The position numbers and the translations under genes are program-made. 64,000 nucleotides of DNA, taken from contig CP098402.1 in the NCBI GenBank assembly GCA_025916675.1, forward strand, positions 2,041,205 to 2,105,204, given 5' to 3'. The stretch's first letter is position 1. Each line of letters begins with the position of its first letter. The stretch is from Phycisphaera sp. Its GTDB lineage: Bacteria > Planctomycetota > Phycisphaerae > Phycisphaerales > UBA1924. A model generated the notes under the pieces. That model made no database searches and had not been told where the DNA came from. It was given only the letters and a program-made list of their open reading frames with translations. Below, piece after piece: positions 8,528 to 17,139 of this stretch.

Positions 8528-8614
8528 TGATGAATCTCCGAAGCTCTGCGACTCAAATCCCGTGAAGAAACTCGCTCGAAACTATCTTGCTTACCCGAAT
8601 CAATCTCGCCCGAA

Positions 8615-8893
8615 TCAGAACAGGTCGATGGTCTGGCCCTCGGCCAGGCGCACGATGGCCTTCTTGGTCGGTGGGGCCTGGACGTAGCCGTACTTCAGCC
8701 GACGCTCGCGGCTCTTGCGCAGCTGTGTGGTGACCGCCAGCACGCTGACGCCGTAGAGCGTCTCGACGGCGTGCTTGATGGACGTCTTGTCGGCCCGGCG
8801 GTCGACCAGGAAGGTGTAGCGGTTGTCGTCGGCCATGGTCGCCGTGCTGCGCTCGGTGACGATGGGCTTCTTGATGACGGTGCTCGGGTGCAT
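8615..8893 (-). CDS. rplW: 50S ribosomal protein L23 (uL23)
   Basis: L23 lies at the tunnel exit and docks trigger factor and the signal-recognition particle. The ATG at 8893 gives 92 residues: IKKPIVTERSTATM, YTFLVDRRADKTSIKHAVE, then VLAVTTQLRKSRERRLKYGY. The start overlaps the L4 stop codon by one base (TGATG), so the two genes are translationally coupled. Confidence 0.96.
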   Translation of the reverse strand: MHPSTVIKKPIVTERSTATMADDNRYTFLVDRRADKTSIKHAVETLYGVSVLAVTTQLRKSRERRLKYGYVQAPPTKKAIVRLAEGQTIDLF

Positions 8894-9591
8894 CAGGCGG
8901 CCTCCCCGTCGGTAGTTGCGGCCTGGCGGCCACGCGGTTCGGTCTTGGCGTCCTTGCCGGTCTGCGTGTGCGGGCCGGCCAGGAAGGCCTCCAGTTCGGC
9001 CTTCTCGATGATGACAAAGCGGTTGTTGAGCAGGTTCCAGGCCGTGAGCTGATCGCTTCGGCACAAGCTGATGTCGTCGATGTTGCGGGCGCTCAGCCGG
9101 GCGTCAACGGCACCCTCGGGGAGGGCCAGCAGCACCGTGCGGTTGATGCCAAGGGCGCTCAGCAGGCTGTTCATGCCCTTGGTCGAGGGCTTGTCGAACT
9201 TGACGCTGTCGACAATCTTGACCTCGTTGTCGATGAGCTTGGCCAGCAGGGCGTTGAGGTTCGCCTTGCGACGCATCTTCTTGGGCATCGACATGTGGTA
9301 GTCGACGCGGGTGCGACGCTTCTCGTGGGCATGGCCGCCCTTGCGGAACTGGGGGGCCTTATTGTTGCCGTGGCGGGCGCGGCCGGTGCCCTTCTGCTTG
9401 TAGATCTTGCGGGTTGAGCCGTGGATCTCGCCGCGGCCCTTGGTCCGGGCGCTGCCCTGGCGCAGATTGGCGTGGTAGCAGACGTAGGCCTGCTTGATCA
9501 GTTGCGGGTTCAGCGACCCGCCGAGAATGGCCTCGTCGATCGACATCGAGCCGACCGAATCGCCCTTCATGTTGTAGACCGGCACATCCAT
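8893..9591 (-). CDS. rplD: 50S ribosomal protein L4 (uL4)
   Basis: L4 contacts the exit tunnel; in Escherichia coli it also represses its own operon. The ATG at 9591 begins MDVPVYNMKGDSVG. The tunnel loop is clear (RTKGRGEIHGSTRKIYKQKG, then RARHGNNKAPQFRKGGHAH). The globular domain ends with NNRFVIIEKAELEAFL, followed by a variable tail of about 28 residues. The length is 232. An unusually long untranslated gap of 281 bases separates it from L3. Confidence 0.96.
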   Translation of the reverse strand: MDVPVYNMKGDSVGSMSIDEAILGGSLNPQLIKQAYVCYHANLRQGSARTKGRGEIHGSTRKIYKQKGTGRARHGNNKAPQFRKGGHAHEKRRTRVDYHMSMPKKMRRKANLNALLAKLIDNEVKIVDSVKFDKPSTKGMNSLLSALGINRTVLLALPEGAVDARLSARNIDDISLCRSDQLTAWNLLNNRFVIIEKAELEAFLAGPHTQTGKDAKTEPRGRQAATTDGEAA

Positions 9592-9872
9592 CGTGCTCGC
9601 TCCTGACGCCTGTGCGACCTTGTCGGGTCGCCTGCCGCACCGGACCGCCCCTATCGGGCTCAGACCCTCTCGGATCTGTTCCCCACCAGGCGACGCGCCT
9701 GGCGGGAGCGGACTCGGATCAGACTCGGCTGTCTGTTCCTGGGATCCCGCCGAAGAAGCAGGGACCCCAAACCTGTTTGTCCTGACCCGGTGGTTTCGCC
9801 TGAGCGACCCTCCGGGCCGCCCCACCGCCGAACTGTTCGACGAGAGGGCGTCCTACATACTGCGTTACCCGG
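9592..9872 (-). other. Long untranslated spacer between L3 and L4 genes with inverted repeats
   Basis: This 281-base gap interrupts an otherwise compact ribosomal operon. I see no supported gene in it. It contains two short perfect inverted repeats: CCAGGCG/CGCCTGG with a 3-base loop at 9686-9702, and GCGACC/GGTCGC with a 6-base loop at 9614-9631. They could be structured mRNA, such as an attenuator or L4-responsive leader, or just remnants of lost sequence. No T-tract terminator is evident. Confidence 0.45.
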
Positions 9873-10571
9873 TCAGCCAGCGGCCTTCTGGGCGGCGGCC
9901 TTGGTGGGCCGCAAACGGATCGAGGGGCGGATGTGAACCACGCCGCCGTTGGCCCCGGGCACGGGGCCCTTGACCAGCAGGAGGTTACGCTCCGGCTCGA
10001 CCCGAACAACATCGAGATTGCGAACGGTGACGCGCACGTTGCCCATCTGGCCGTTCATCTTCTTGCCCTTCTTGATCCGACCGGCCTTACCCGCGTTGTT
10101 CGCGTGACCGCCGATCGAACCGGGCGAACGGTGCTTGCGCTCCACGCCGTGGGTGGCGCGCAGGCCCTTGAAGTTGTGCCGCTTCATGGTACCGGCGAAG
10201 CCCTTGCCCTTGCTGGTGCCTGCGACGTCAACGTACTTGACGTTCTGGAAATGCTCGACCGAGAGGGTCTGGCCCAGCTCGAACTCGCCCGCCTCGGCCT
10301 CGTCCATGCGATACTCGACGTGGACGGCTTTGGGGCCCGTGCCCGCCTTGGCGTCGTGGCCCATGATCTGGAAGGTGGAGCGGCGCGGGCGGGCGTCCTC
10401 GCCGCCGATCTGGACGGCCGAGTAGCCGTCACGCTCGGGCGAGCGGACCTGGGTGACCACCGCCGGAGCGACCTCGATCGCCGTCACGGGGATCGATACG
10501 CCGTCCTGGTAGACGCGGGTCATGCCGATCTTGCGACCGATGAGTCCCAGTTTGTCGTTTCCGCCTGCCAT
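9873..10571 (-). CDS. rplC: 50S ribosomal protein L3 (uL3)
   Basis: L3 starts 50S assembly and reaches toward the peptidyl-transferase centre. The ATG at 10571 gives 232 residues, beginning MAGGNDKLGLIGRKIGMTRV. The signature region is FAGTMKRHNFKGLRATHG, followed by RSPGSIGGHANNAGKAGRIK and KKMNGQMGNVRVTVRNLDVV. An in-frame GTG twelve bases upstream is less likely because it overlaps the AAGG site. Confidence 0.96.
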   Translation of the reverse strand: MAGGNDKLGLIGRKIGMTRVYQDGVSIPVTAIEVAPAVVTQVRSPERDGYSAVQIGGEDARPRRSTFQIMGHDAKAGTGPKAVHVEYRMDEAEAGEFELGQTLSVEHFQNVKYVDVAGTSKGKGFAGTMKRHNFKGLRATHGVERKHRSPGSIGGHANNAGKAGRIKKGKKMNGQMGNVRVTVRNLDVVRVEPERNLLLVKGPVPGANGGVVHIRPSIRLRPTKAAAQKAAG

Positions 10572-10675
10572 GCTCTGTTCCACCTTGCTTCGTGGCTCTC
10601 GGGGGTTGCCCGGGCCAGAGGAAGCGAATCGTTCCTGTTGTGCTGACGCCGTCTATCTAGCGAGTAGAGGGGCGG

Positions 10676-10984
10676 TCAGGCCTTGATCTTTACGAACACG
10701 CCCGCGGGCACCACCAGCCGGTTCAACGCCTCGACGGTGCGGGCGTTGGGCTCGTGGATATCGATGATCCGCTTGTGCGTGCGGATCTCGAACTGCTCGC
10801 GGCTCTTCTTGTCGATGAACGGTCCACGGAGGACCGTGTACCGCTCGATCCGCGTCGGCAGAGGGACCGGACCGGCCACTCGGGCGTTGGTCCGCTTGGC
10901 GTGGTCCACGATCTCTCGAGCCGAAGCATCGAGGGCGATGTGGTCATACGCTTCCATCCGAATTCGAATGCGACCACCTTGCAT
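10676..10984 (-). CDS. rpsJ: 30S ribosomal protein S10 (uS10), first gene of the cluster
   Basis: S10 is both a head protein of the small subunit and the NusE antitermination factor. The ATG at 10984 gives 102 residues: [40 protein letters not shown] and [18 protein letters not shown]. An AGGAGG site lies 12 bases upstream. It is the promoter-proximal gene of the S10-spc cluster here; EF-Tu, often upstream, is not adjacent. The 241-base divergent gap to the next gene presumably carries the operon promoter, but I cannot point to a convincing one. Confidence 0.96.
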   Translation of the reverse strand: MQGGRIRIRMEAYDHIALDASAREIVDHAKRTNARVAGPVPLPTRIERYTVLRGPFIDKKSREQFEIRTHKRIIDIHEPNARTVEALNRLVVPAGVFVKIKA

Positions 10985-11225
10985 GGGCCCGCCAACCTCC
11001 TGACCTGCCAAGTTCTGCGTCAACCGCCCGGTGAGCCCGGCCGGTACTGACCCACGCCCTGGGGGCCGCAGCCCCCGCCACAAGCGCGGAGAGAAGGATA
11101 GATCGATCCGAACCCCCGTCAACCGCCGGACGCAAGGAATGTGAAGATCGGGACAACCGGGCCGCCGACCTATCCTGTCTTACGGCTCGCACATTGACCC
11201 ACAAGATCGACCCACGGAGGGGTAC

Positions 11226-12695
11226 ATGAAGCCCACGAAAACTCCCGCGATTGTTCCCTTTGCCGCCGCCGCACTGTCCCTCGGGGCGGTGCTGGGGGCT
11301 GCCGATGCCGCTCGGGCCCAGGGCAGCGGTGCCTCGAGCGTGGTCATGGCCGAGGAGCCGCTGGTCCTCGCTCCGGTGGGCCTGGAAGTCCAGATCCCCG
11401 AAGAATCGAACGGCTTCCGGGCCGATCGTGGGGATGTCCCGACCTTAGAGATCAGCCCGATGCTCGGGCACTGGTTCATGATGATCCAGGCGCCCCAGCA
11501 GCAAGCCATCGACGTGCAGACCCAGGTGGGCGGCAAGCTGCCCGTTGATCACCTGACCGACCGGATCCTCGAAAACCTGCTCGGCAGCTACCGCGACGAT
11601 CGGGCCGGGACCGAGGCCATCGAGAGCCGAGCCCGCGTATTGCTGCGTGAGACCGGCCTGGTCGTGGCCGGACGGCCGGCATCGCGGTTCTACGTGGCGT
11701 ATCCCGAGGATGATCGCGAACGCATCCGCATGTACACGCTGGTGGACGCCGGTGCGGGACAGATGGTGAGATTCGACCTGTTTTGTGAGCCCGAGGACGA
11801 GCGGGAAGCCCGCTTGGCGTACCTCTCGGTGCTGGCCAGCGCCCAGTTTTCTGGAAACACCAAGGTCGCCGCTGCCCGGGCTTTTGCCATCGAAACCACC
11901 GAGGCGATGCTCGAGACGCTGACGGCGACCGATTATGAGCGGGCCCTCGCCCAGGCGAACGACCGGTGGGATCGGCTGAGCGAGCCGGCGGGCACGGGGC
12001 TGACGATGGACGACACCGAGCGCGGGTACCGGTGGATCCGAGCGTGGAAGGGCCAGCGGGGCGAGATCGACCCCGAACGCAGCCAGGAAAGCTGGAGCGA
12101 GGAGGACCACGCCGAGGGCTACCTCGTGCGCCTGGATGGCCGCATGATCCAGCGATGGCGACGCGACCAGTGGACGCTGATCGACACCAGGATCATCTGC
12201 TTCATGACACCGGATCGCCTGCACGAAGCGTGGACGGCCTCGACGACCTTCCGCCAGGGCGACCAGCCGCCAGTGGTCAATACCGAGTTCGGCGTGCGAG
12301 ACGGGAAGGTGATGAACATCGCCCGGAGGGGCAGCACGTCCAACACGCTCAAGCCGGCCGTACCGCCGCGCGGATACCTCAACCAGGTGGAGTTCTACCT
12401 GCTGCCGCAGTTGCTGATCGGCCGAGGAGCTGAGGCGGCGTACGGCGTGTACGCCTACGCGGGCGGCGACACCAACGTGCGGTACCGCCAATTCGAACTC
12501 GAGGCCAAGCAGGGGCGGGCGTCCTGGCAACTGAGCACGGAATTGGGCGATGAGGCCAAATCAATCTCGCTCTTCGACGCCAAGGGCGATTTCCTGGGCA
12601 GCGAGCGGGGAGACGATTCGCGATGGACGCACACGACGAGAGCCGATCTGCTCGACCTGTGGCGGCGAAAGGGCCTGCCCACCAGCGCCAGGTGA
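11226..12695 (+). CDS. Exported protein of unknown function, 489 residues
   Basis: The protein starts with a clear Sec signal peptide (MKPTKTPAIVPFAAAALSLG, ending around ARAQG), so it is secreted or periplasmic. An ACGGAGG-type ribosome-binding site precedes the ATG. The mature part is acidic and mixed alpha/beta, with no motif that I recognise and no later membrane segment. Tryptophan-rich stretches (YRWIRAWKGQRGE, MIQRWRRDQWTLID) suggest a compact folded domain. It is transcribed away from the ribosomal cluster, 49 bases before ruvB. Function is unknown. Confidence 0.75.
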   Translation: MKPTKTPAIVPFAAAALSLGAVLGAADAARAQGSGASSVVMAEEPLVLAPVGLEVQIPEESNGFRADRGDVPTLEISPMLGHWFMMIQAPQQQAIDVQTQVGGKLPVDHLTDRILENLLGSYRDDRAGTEAIESRARVLLRETGLVVAGRPASRFYVAYPEDDRERIRMYTLVDAGAGQMVRFDLFCEPEDEREARLAYLSVLASAQFSGNTKVAAARAFAIETTEAMLETLTATDYERALAQANDRWDRLSEPAGTGLTMDDTERGYRWIRAWKGQRGEIDPERSQESWSEEDHAEGYLVRLDGRMIQRWRRDQWTLIDTRIICFMTPDRLHEAWTASTTFRQGDQPPVVNTEFGVRDGKVMNIARRGSTSNTLKPAVPPRGYLNQVEFYLLPQLLIGRGAEAAYGVYAYAGGDTNVRYRQFELEAKQGRASWQLSTELGDEAKSISLFDAKGDFLGSERGDDSRWTHTTRADLLDLWRRKGLPTSAR

Positions 12696-12743
12696 GCGCA
12701 GCCTTCCGAACGAACCTATAACTTCTACGGAAGGAACCGCCCC

Positions 12744-13784
12744 ATGGCCCTGGATCGGGTGATCGCCCCCACCGCTACCGACACCGCCGAAGAGCACGCC
12801 GGCTGGGCCTTACGCCCGCAGCGGCTGGCCGAGTACGTGGGCCAGCGCGACACGCTCGAGCGGCTGGCCATCGCGGTGCAGGCCGCCCGGGGGCGCGGCG
12901 AGGCCCTGGATCACGTCCTGCTGCACGGGCCGCCGGGCCTGGGGAAGACGACGCTGGCCCACGTCATCGCCGCCGAGATGGGCACGAAGGTGCACGTCAC
13001 CAGCGGGCCGGCGCTCTCACGTGGGACCGACCTGGTCGCGGCGCTCACGCGGCTCGAAGCGGGTGACGTGCTGTTCATCGACGAGATCCACCGCACGCCG
13101 GCGGCGGTCGAGGAGTTCGTCTACCCCGCCATGGAAGACTTCCGCGTGGACGTGACGCTCGACGCGGGGCTGAACGCTCGAACCGTGCAGATCAAGTGCA
13201 AGCCGTTCACGCTCATTGGGGCCACGACGCGGGCGGGCCTGCTCAGCGCGCCGCTGCGCAGCCGCTTCGGGCTCATCCACCACCTTCGGTTCTACGAGGT
13301 TGCCGAGCTGGCCTCGATCGTGGAACGCAGCGCCGGGCTGCTGGAACTCGCGATCGAGGCACCGGCCATCGACGCCATCGCTAAACGCAGCCGGGGCACG
13401 CCGCGTATCGCCAACCGTTTGCTGCGGCGCGTTCGAGACTTCTCGTCGGTGCGTTCGGACGGCCGCGCGACGGCGGGCACGGTGGACGAGGCGCTCGCCC
13501 TCGAGGGGGTTGACTCATTCGGCCTCGACGAGCTCGATCGGACCTACCTGCGGACCATCGGCACGACCTACGGCGGCGGGCCCGTCGGCCTCGAAGCCCT
13601 CGCGGCAACCATGAACGAGGACTCGGGCACGCTCGAGGATATGGTCGAGCCCTTCCTCCTGAAATTAGGTTTCGTGGCCAGGCACCGGCGTGGACGCGAG
13701 CTCACCGAAGCGGGCGCGGACCATGTCGGGGTAACCACCGCCCCGCGGCCGGGCCGCGACGACATCGCGCTCTTCGACGACTGA
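12744..13784 (+). CDS. ruvB: Holliday junction branch-migration helicase RuvB
   Basis: RuvB is the AAA+ hexameric motor that, with RuvA, drives branch migration of Holliday junctions. The 346-residue protein has the N-terminal LRPQRLAEYVGQ, Walker A GPPGLGKTT, Walker B LFIDEIH, sensor I IGATTRAGLLSAPLRSRFG and sensor II GTPRIANRLLRRVRD. The winged-helix DNA-binding domain follows (GLDELDRTYL, then GGGPVGLEALA and EDMVEPFLLKLGF). An AAGGA site precedes the ATG. ruvA and ruvC are not adjacent. Confidence 0.97.
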   Translation: MALDRVIAPTATDTAEEHAGWALRPQRLAEYVGQRDTLERLAIAVQAARGRGEALDHVLLHGPPGLGKTTLAHVIAAEMGTKVHVTSGPALSRGTDLVAALTRLEAGDVLFIDEIHRTPAAVEEFVYPAMEDFRVDVTLDAGLNARTVQIKCKPFTLIGATTRAGLLSAPLRSRFGLIHHLRFYEVAELASIVERSAGLLELAIEAPAIDAIAKRSRGTPRIANRLLRRVRDFSSVRSDGRATAGTVDEALALEGVDSFGLDELDRTYLRTIGTTYGGGPVGLEALAATMNEDSGTLEDMVEPFLLKLGFVARHRRGRELTEAGADHVGVTTAPRPGRDDIALFDD

Positions 13785-13893
13785 ATGGGCCATCGTGGGT
13801 GGACTGGCTGCGGACTAGTAGGTGGTCCGGCGGGGATCATCGCCCGATCGCACAGTTGCTCTTTGATACATTGTGATTGCCCCGAGGACACGA

Positions 13894-14700
13894 ATGCTAC
13901 GAAGGCCCCGTAGGACAACGGCACGATTCCTATTCTGCGCTGCCTTGATCGGCACTTCGCTCACGATCCACGCGTGCCGCAACCGAGCGATCGCGTACTA
14001 CGAGATCCAAACAGGCTCCCCGATCAGACTCACCACTCGTGACAGCGGGCTGAGGGTTGGCGAGTTGGACGAGTCTGGATCGCTGCACGCGGGCCAGCTC
14101 TTGGTCGATCGTGCGCGGACGGACCGCTTTCTCAGGTTCACGTCGGGATCCGATGAACCAGAGACGGTGCTCCGATCGATCACGCCCGCGGCGGACGGCT
14201 CGCTGACCATCGTGCTGGCCACCGGTTCCACCTCCGCGGCGTCCGGTCGCTCCGTGCTCGTCCTGGACGAGACCGGCGATCTGCTAATCGATTCGAACCT
14301 GGCCAACAACATCGAGAGCACCTTCGAGCCCAGAGCACTCTTCCTGCCAGCCATGCTCAGCGCTGGAGAAGAGTTTGTCCGCCCGATCCGGGTGCAATCT
14401 GAGGGCAATCTGTTCAGCTCGGGATCGGGCGAGGGCACTTCGACCATCAGGGGCATCGGAATTCAGCTCGTCGAGGTGCCCGCGGGGCTCTACGAGGCGT
14501 TCGTGGTCGAGTCAGAACTCTCGTTCGCCATCGGGCCCGCGCGCATCGTGCTCACCCAGCGAGCCTGGTTCGCGATCAATCGCAATGGTGTCGGGGTCGT
14601 GGCCGAGGAGGGCCGCGAACTCGTCAGGGTGTTCGGCATCCCGGCGCACAACGAGAAGCGTGTCAGCGTGCTGGCCCAAGAGATGATTGAAGACGAGTGA
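13894..14700 (+). CDS. Predicted exported or lipid-anchored protein of unknown function
   Basis: The ATG at 13894, five bases after GAGGA, is preferred to an in-frame GTG at 13873. The 268-residue product begins with basic residues and a hydrophobic signal (RFLFCAALIGTSLTIHAC). The cysteine at its end could be a lipoprotein attachment site, although His at position -2 is unusual. The remainder looks like a beta-rich periplasmic domain with no recognised motif. Its last 38 bases overlap the 3' end of the convergent glycosyltransferase-Idi gene. Confidence 0.65.
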   Translation: MLRRPRRTTARFLFCAALIGTSLTIHACRNRAIAYYEIQTGSPIRLTTRDSGLRVGELDESGSLHAGQLLVDRARTDRFLRFTSGSDEPETVLRSITPAADGSLTIVLATGSTSAASGRSVLVLDETGDLLIDSNLANNIESTFEPRALFLPAMLSAGEEFVRPIRVQSEGNLFSSGSGEGTSTIRGIGIQLVEVPAGLYEAFVVESELSFAIGPARIVLTQRAWFAINRNGVGVVAEEGRELVRVFGIPAHNEKRVSVLAQEMIEDE

Positions 14701-16351
14701 GCGAGTCGCCGCCCTCGAACACTCGTGCCAACGCGAGCGGGAGCCAGGGCGTATACAGGCCTGGCTGACGTTCGAGCGACTCACGCAGTTCAGATAGCTC
14801 GATCCAGCGCCAGTCTTCGGCCTCATCCTCGTTAAGAGCAGGCTCCCCCGAAAAATGCCCAACAAACACGTGATCGAGTTCGTGCTCGGTCAGGCCGCTA
14901 GCCTCATCGTGTGCCTTGTACACGAACCAGCCCTGCGGCTCGAGCGGGATGTTGATGCCCATCTCCTCGTACAGCCGCCGGCGTGCTCCATCGACGGGCG
15001 CTTCCCCGGGCCTTGGATGGCTGCAACAGGTATTGGTCCACAGCCCGCCGAAGTGATACTTCCCCGACGCTCGCTTCTGCAGCAGGACCCTGCCCTGGTC
15101 ATCGAAGACAAAAACGGAAAACGCGCGATGGAGCCTGCCCCCGTCGAGATGGGCGGCCTGCTTGTCCATCGTTCCTAGTTCGCGATCGTCGGCGTCGACG
15201 AGGACGACTTGCTCTTCAACAGGTTGCGACAACGTGCGCCCCTTCCAAGTCCGTCCAGACGCCCGGTGCAGCACATAAGAATGCCACTGGATCAACGTAA
15301 GCATCCAGACCGAGATCGGATGCAACATCGCAAGGCCTGGTGCGTGATCGAATCGACGAGTAAGCACGAGCCGCTGCGCTACCTGCAGCACGATGGCTCC
15401 AGCAGCAAGCGTGACCGCCAAAGCCGATCCACCCGTGATGAGGATCAATGGCAAGGCAACCCACGGCACGACGTGGATCATCACGTGCAGCGTTGTCAAG
15501 AATGTGAGCAGCCCGAGTGAGCCGAGGCCCTCGAACGCGTTCTTCGCAAACCCGTGCCAGGTCTGGGCGAAACCCGCGTACATCCGAACGTGGCACAATT
15601 GGGTGCCATCGAACAGATCAGTCCCATATCCCGCCTTGCGACACAGGCGGGGGAGCTTGACCCCGTCGTGCATGGAATCTTTGATCGCCGCATGCCCGCC
15701 GGAGGCCTCGTACGCGGCTCGTTCGATCATCAGGAACTGGCCACAAGCGGCGCTGGCCGACGGCGAGCGCGTGCGGCGCATCCGTGAGAAGGGCAGATAC
15801 CCGATCAGCAGGAAGAACATCATCGGGACGACCAACGCCTCGCCCAGCGTGCCGGTGATCTGGCGGGGGAACGTGGACACCAGCGACGATTGCGACGTTC
15901 GGGCGAACGCGAGAGCCCTGCCGATCGCGTCGGGCTCGAGCCGCACGTCCGCATCGATGAACAGCATCCACTCGCCCCGGGCAACCTGCGACAAGCGGTG
16001 GCAGGCGTGCTGCTTGCCCACCCATCCCGGCGGCAGCGTCTGCGACTCTACAACGTTCAGGCGATCGTAACGCTCGACAAGCCGGGCCAGGATCTCGCCG
16101 GTGCCGTCCGTCGAGTCGTCGTCGTAGACAAGCACCTCGAGCGCCCCGTGGTGCGATGCGAGCACGGACTCGACGACCGCCTCGACGTTATGCGCCTCGT
16201 TCCGGCACGGAATGCAGACGCTGACGAGCGCTTCATCCGAGCCATCCGCTGCCGGTGGCGGGCCGAACGCCCGCAGGTTGCGCAGGGTCAGCGCGAACGT
16301 GAACAGCGAGACCAGAACGCACAAGGCCAGGTACCACACGAGCACGGTCAT
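14663..16351 (-). CDS. Family-2 glycosyltransferase fused to type I isopentenyl-diphosphate isomerase (CrtQ-Idi)
   Basis: This 562-residue protein has two parts. Residues 1-370 are a membrane-associated GT2 glycosyltransferase: an N-terminal helix, VSVCIPCRNEAHNVE, VYDDDSTDGT, the DxD in FIDADVRLE (133-135) and C-terminal helices, like the CrtQ carotenoid glycosyltransferase. Residues about 378-545 are a Nudix-type isopentenyl-diphosphate isomerase: TNTCCSHPRPGE holds the catalytic Cys (443), RRLYEEMGI the Nudix helix, and EHELDHVF the catalytic Glu. The isomerase makes DMAPP for prenyl synthesis; the GT would glycosylate a carotenoid acid. The start ATG overlaps the acyltransferase stop by 4 bases (ATGA). 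Domain identities are clear; carotenoid specificity is inferred from the neighbours. Confidence 0.85.
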   Translation of the reverse strand: MTVLVWYLALCVLVSLFTFALTLRNLRAFGPPPAADGSDEALVSVCIPCRNEAHNVEAVVESVLASHHGALEVLVYDDDSTDGTGEILARLVERYDRLNVVESQTLPPGWVGKQHACHRLSQVARGEWMLFIDADVRLEPDAIGRALAFARTSQSSLVSTFPRQITGTLGEALVVPMMFFLLIGYLPFSRMRRTRSPSASAACGQFLMIERAAYEASGGHAAIKDSMHDGVKLPRLCRKAGYGTDLFDGTQLCHVRMYAGFAQTWHGFAKNAFEGLGSLGLLTFLTTLHVMIHVVPWVALPLILITGGSALAVTLAAGAIVLQVAQRLVLTRRFDHAPGLAMLHPISVWMLTLIQWHSYVLHRASGRTWKGRTLSQPVEEQVVLVDADDRELGTMDKQAAHLDGGRLHRAFSVFVFDDQGRVLLQKRASGKYHFGGLWTNTCCSHPRPGEAPVDGARRRLYEEMGINIPLEPQGWFVYKAHDEASGLTEHELDHVFVGHFSGEPALNEDEAEDWRWIELSELRESLERQPGLYTPWLPLALARVFEGGDSLTRLQSSLGPAR

Positions 16352-17139
16352 GGGTGCGCCCCGCGTTGCTTTGGCGTAACGTGCGATCGCCGGCCCCGTA
16401 GCCGTTGCCACAGGTCATAGGCCGGGTTCACGTCCGATCCGCTCCTCGCCAGGATGGGCACGAACGGTTCGGCGCTGCGAGCGATCGCGAGTTCCGCCAG
16501 ACGATCGGCACCGCCCTGCATGCCGTCGCGAATGGCTCGCGTCCAGCCCGCGGTGGTTGGCCGTGCGGGCTGGGAACACGCCCGAGCCAACAGCAAGAGC
16601 TCGGGGCGCTTGTCCTCCCAAAACACGAGTTCCGAGAGGATCGCCAGCACGCGGACATCGTCCATGCCCGACGCGACGGCGCCCGCGCCGGGGCGTACGA
16701 CGATGGGCGTCCGGACATCGGCGAACCCGCCCTGGGGCGTCATGAAGAGCGCGGTGCGAGGGTCTTGCTCGTAGCACTCGCGCACGTACTGCACCATGGC
16801 CTGGGAGGCCTCTGGGTGCTCGGTATCGATCCCGAACATGCCGAGCTTTCGCATGAACCGGAATCGATCGAACATCGCCATCTCGATGGGCGCGATCGCC
16901 GGGCGGTCGGGCATGTAGATGTGCTTGATGGCGACGCCGATGATCGGATCCCACCAGCTGGGGTGGTTGAACGCGACCACCAGCGGGCCATGATGCGCGG
17001 CGGCATCGCGCAGCACTCGTTCGCTCTCTTGCTGTAGATGGACACTTGCGAATCGCTTGCGCAACATTCGGCACGCGTAGCTCCCGAAGAATCGCACGAA
17101 GCGCGGCGACGCACGAGCTGGGGCGATGGGAGCGGTCAT
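16348..17139 (-). CDS. 1-acylglycerol-3-phosphate-type acyltransferase, probably carotenoid O-acyltransferase (CrtO-like)
   Basis: The 263-residue protein has the HX4D catalytic motif of glycerolipid-type acyltransferases (VAFNHPSWWDPIIGV) and the downstream FMTPQGGFADVRTP region that matches the acceptor-binding EGTRS-like block. In the staphyloxanthin pathway an acyltransferase adds a fatty acid to the carotenoid glycoside, and this gene sits exactly between the oxidase and the glycosyltransferase genes. It overlaps both neighbours by ATGA. A general lipid role cannot be excluded from sequence alone. Confidence 0.8.
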   Translation of the reverse strand: MTAPIAPARASPRFVRFFGSYACRMLRKRFASVHLQQESERVLRDAAAHHGPLVVAFNHPSWWDPIIGVAIKHIYMPDRPAIAPIEMAMFDRFRFMRKLGMFGIDTEHPEASQAMVQYVRECYEQDPRTALFMTPQGGFADVRTPIVVRPGAGAVASGMDDVRVLAILSELVFWEDKRPELLLLARACSQPARPTTAGWTRAIRDGMQGGADRLAELAIARSAEPFVPILARSGSDVNPAYDLWQRLRGRRSHVTPKQRGAHP

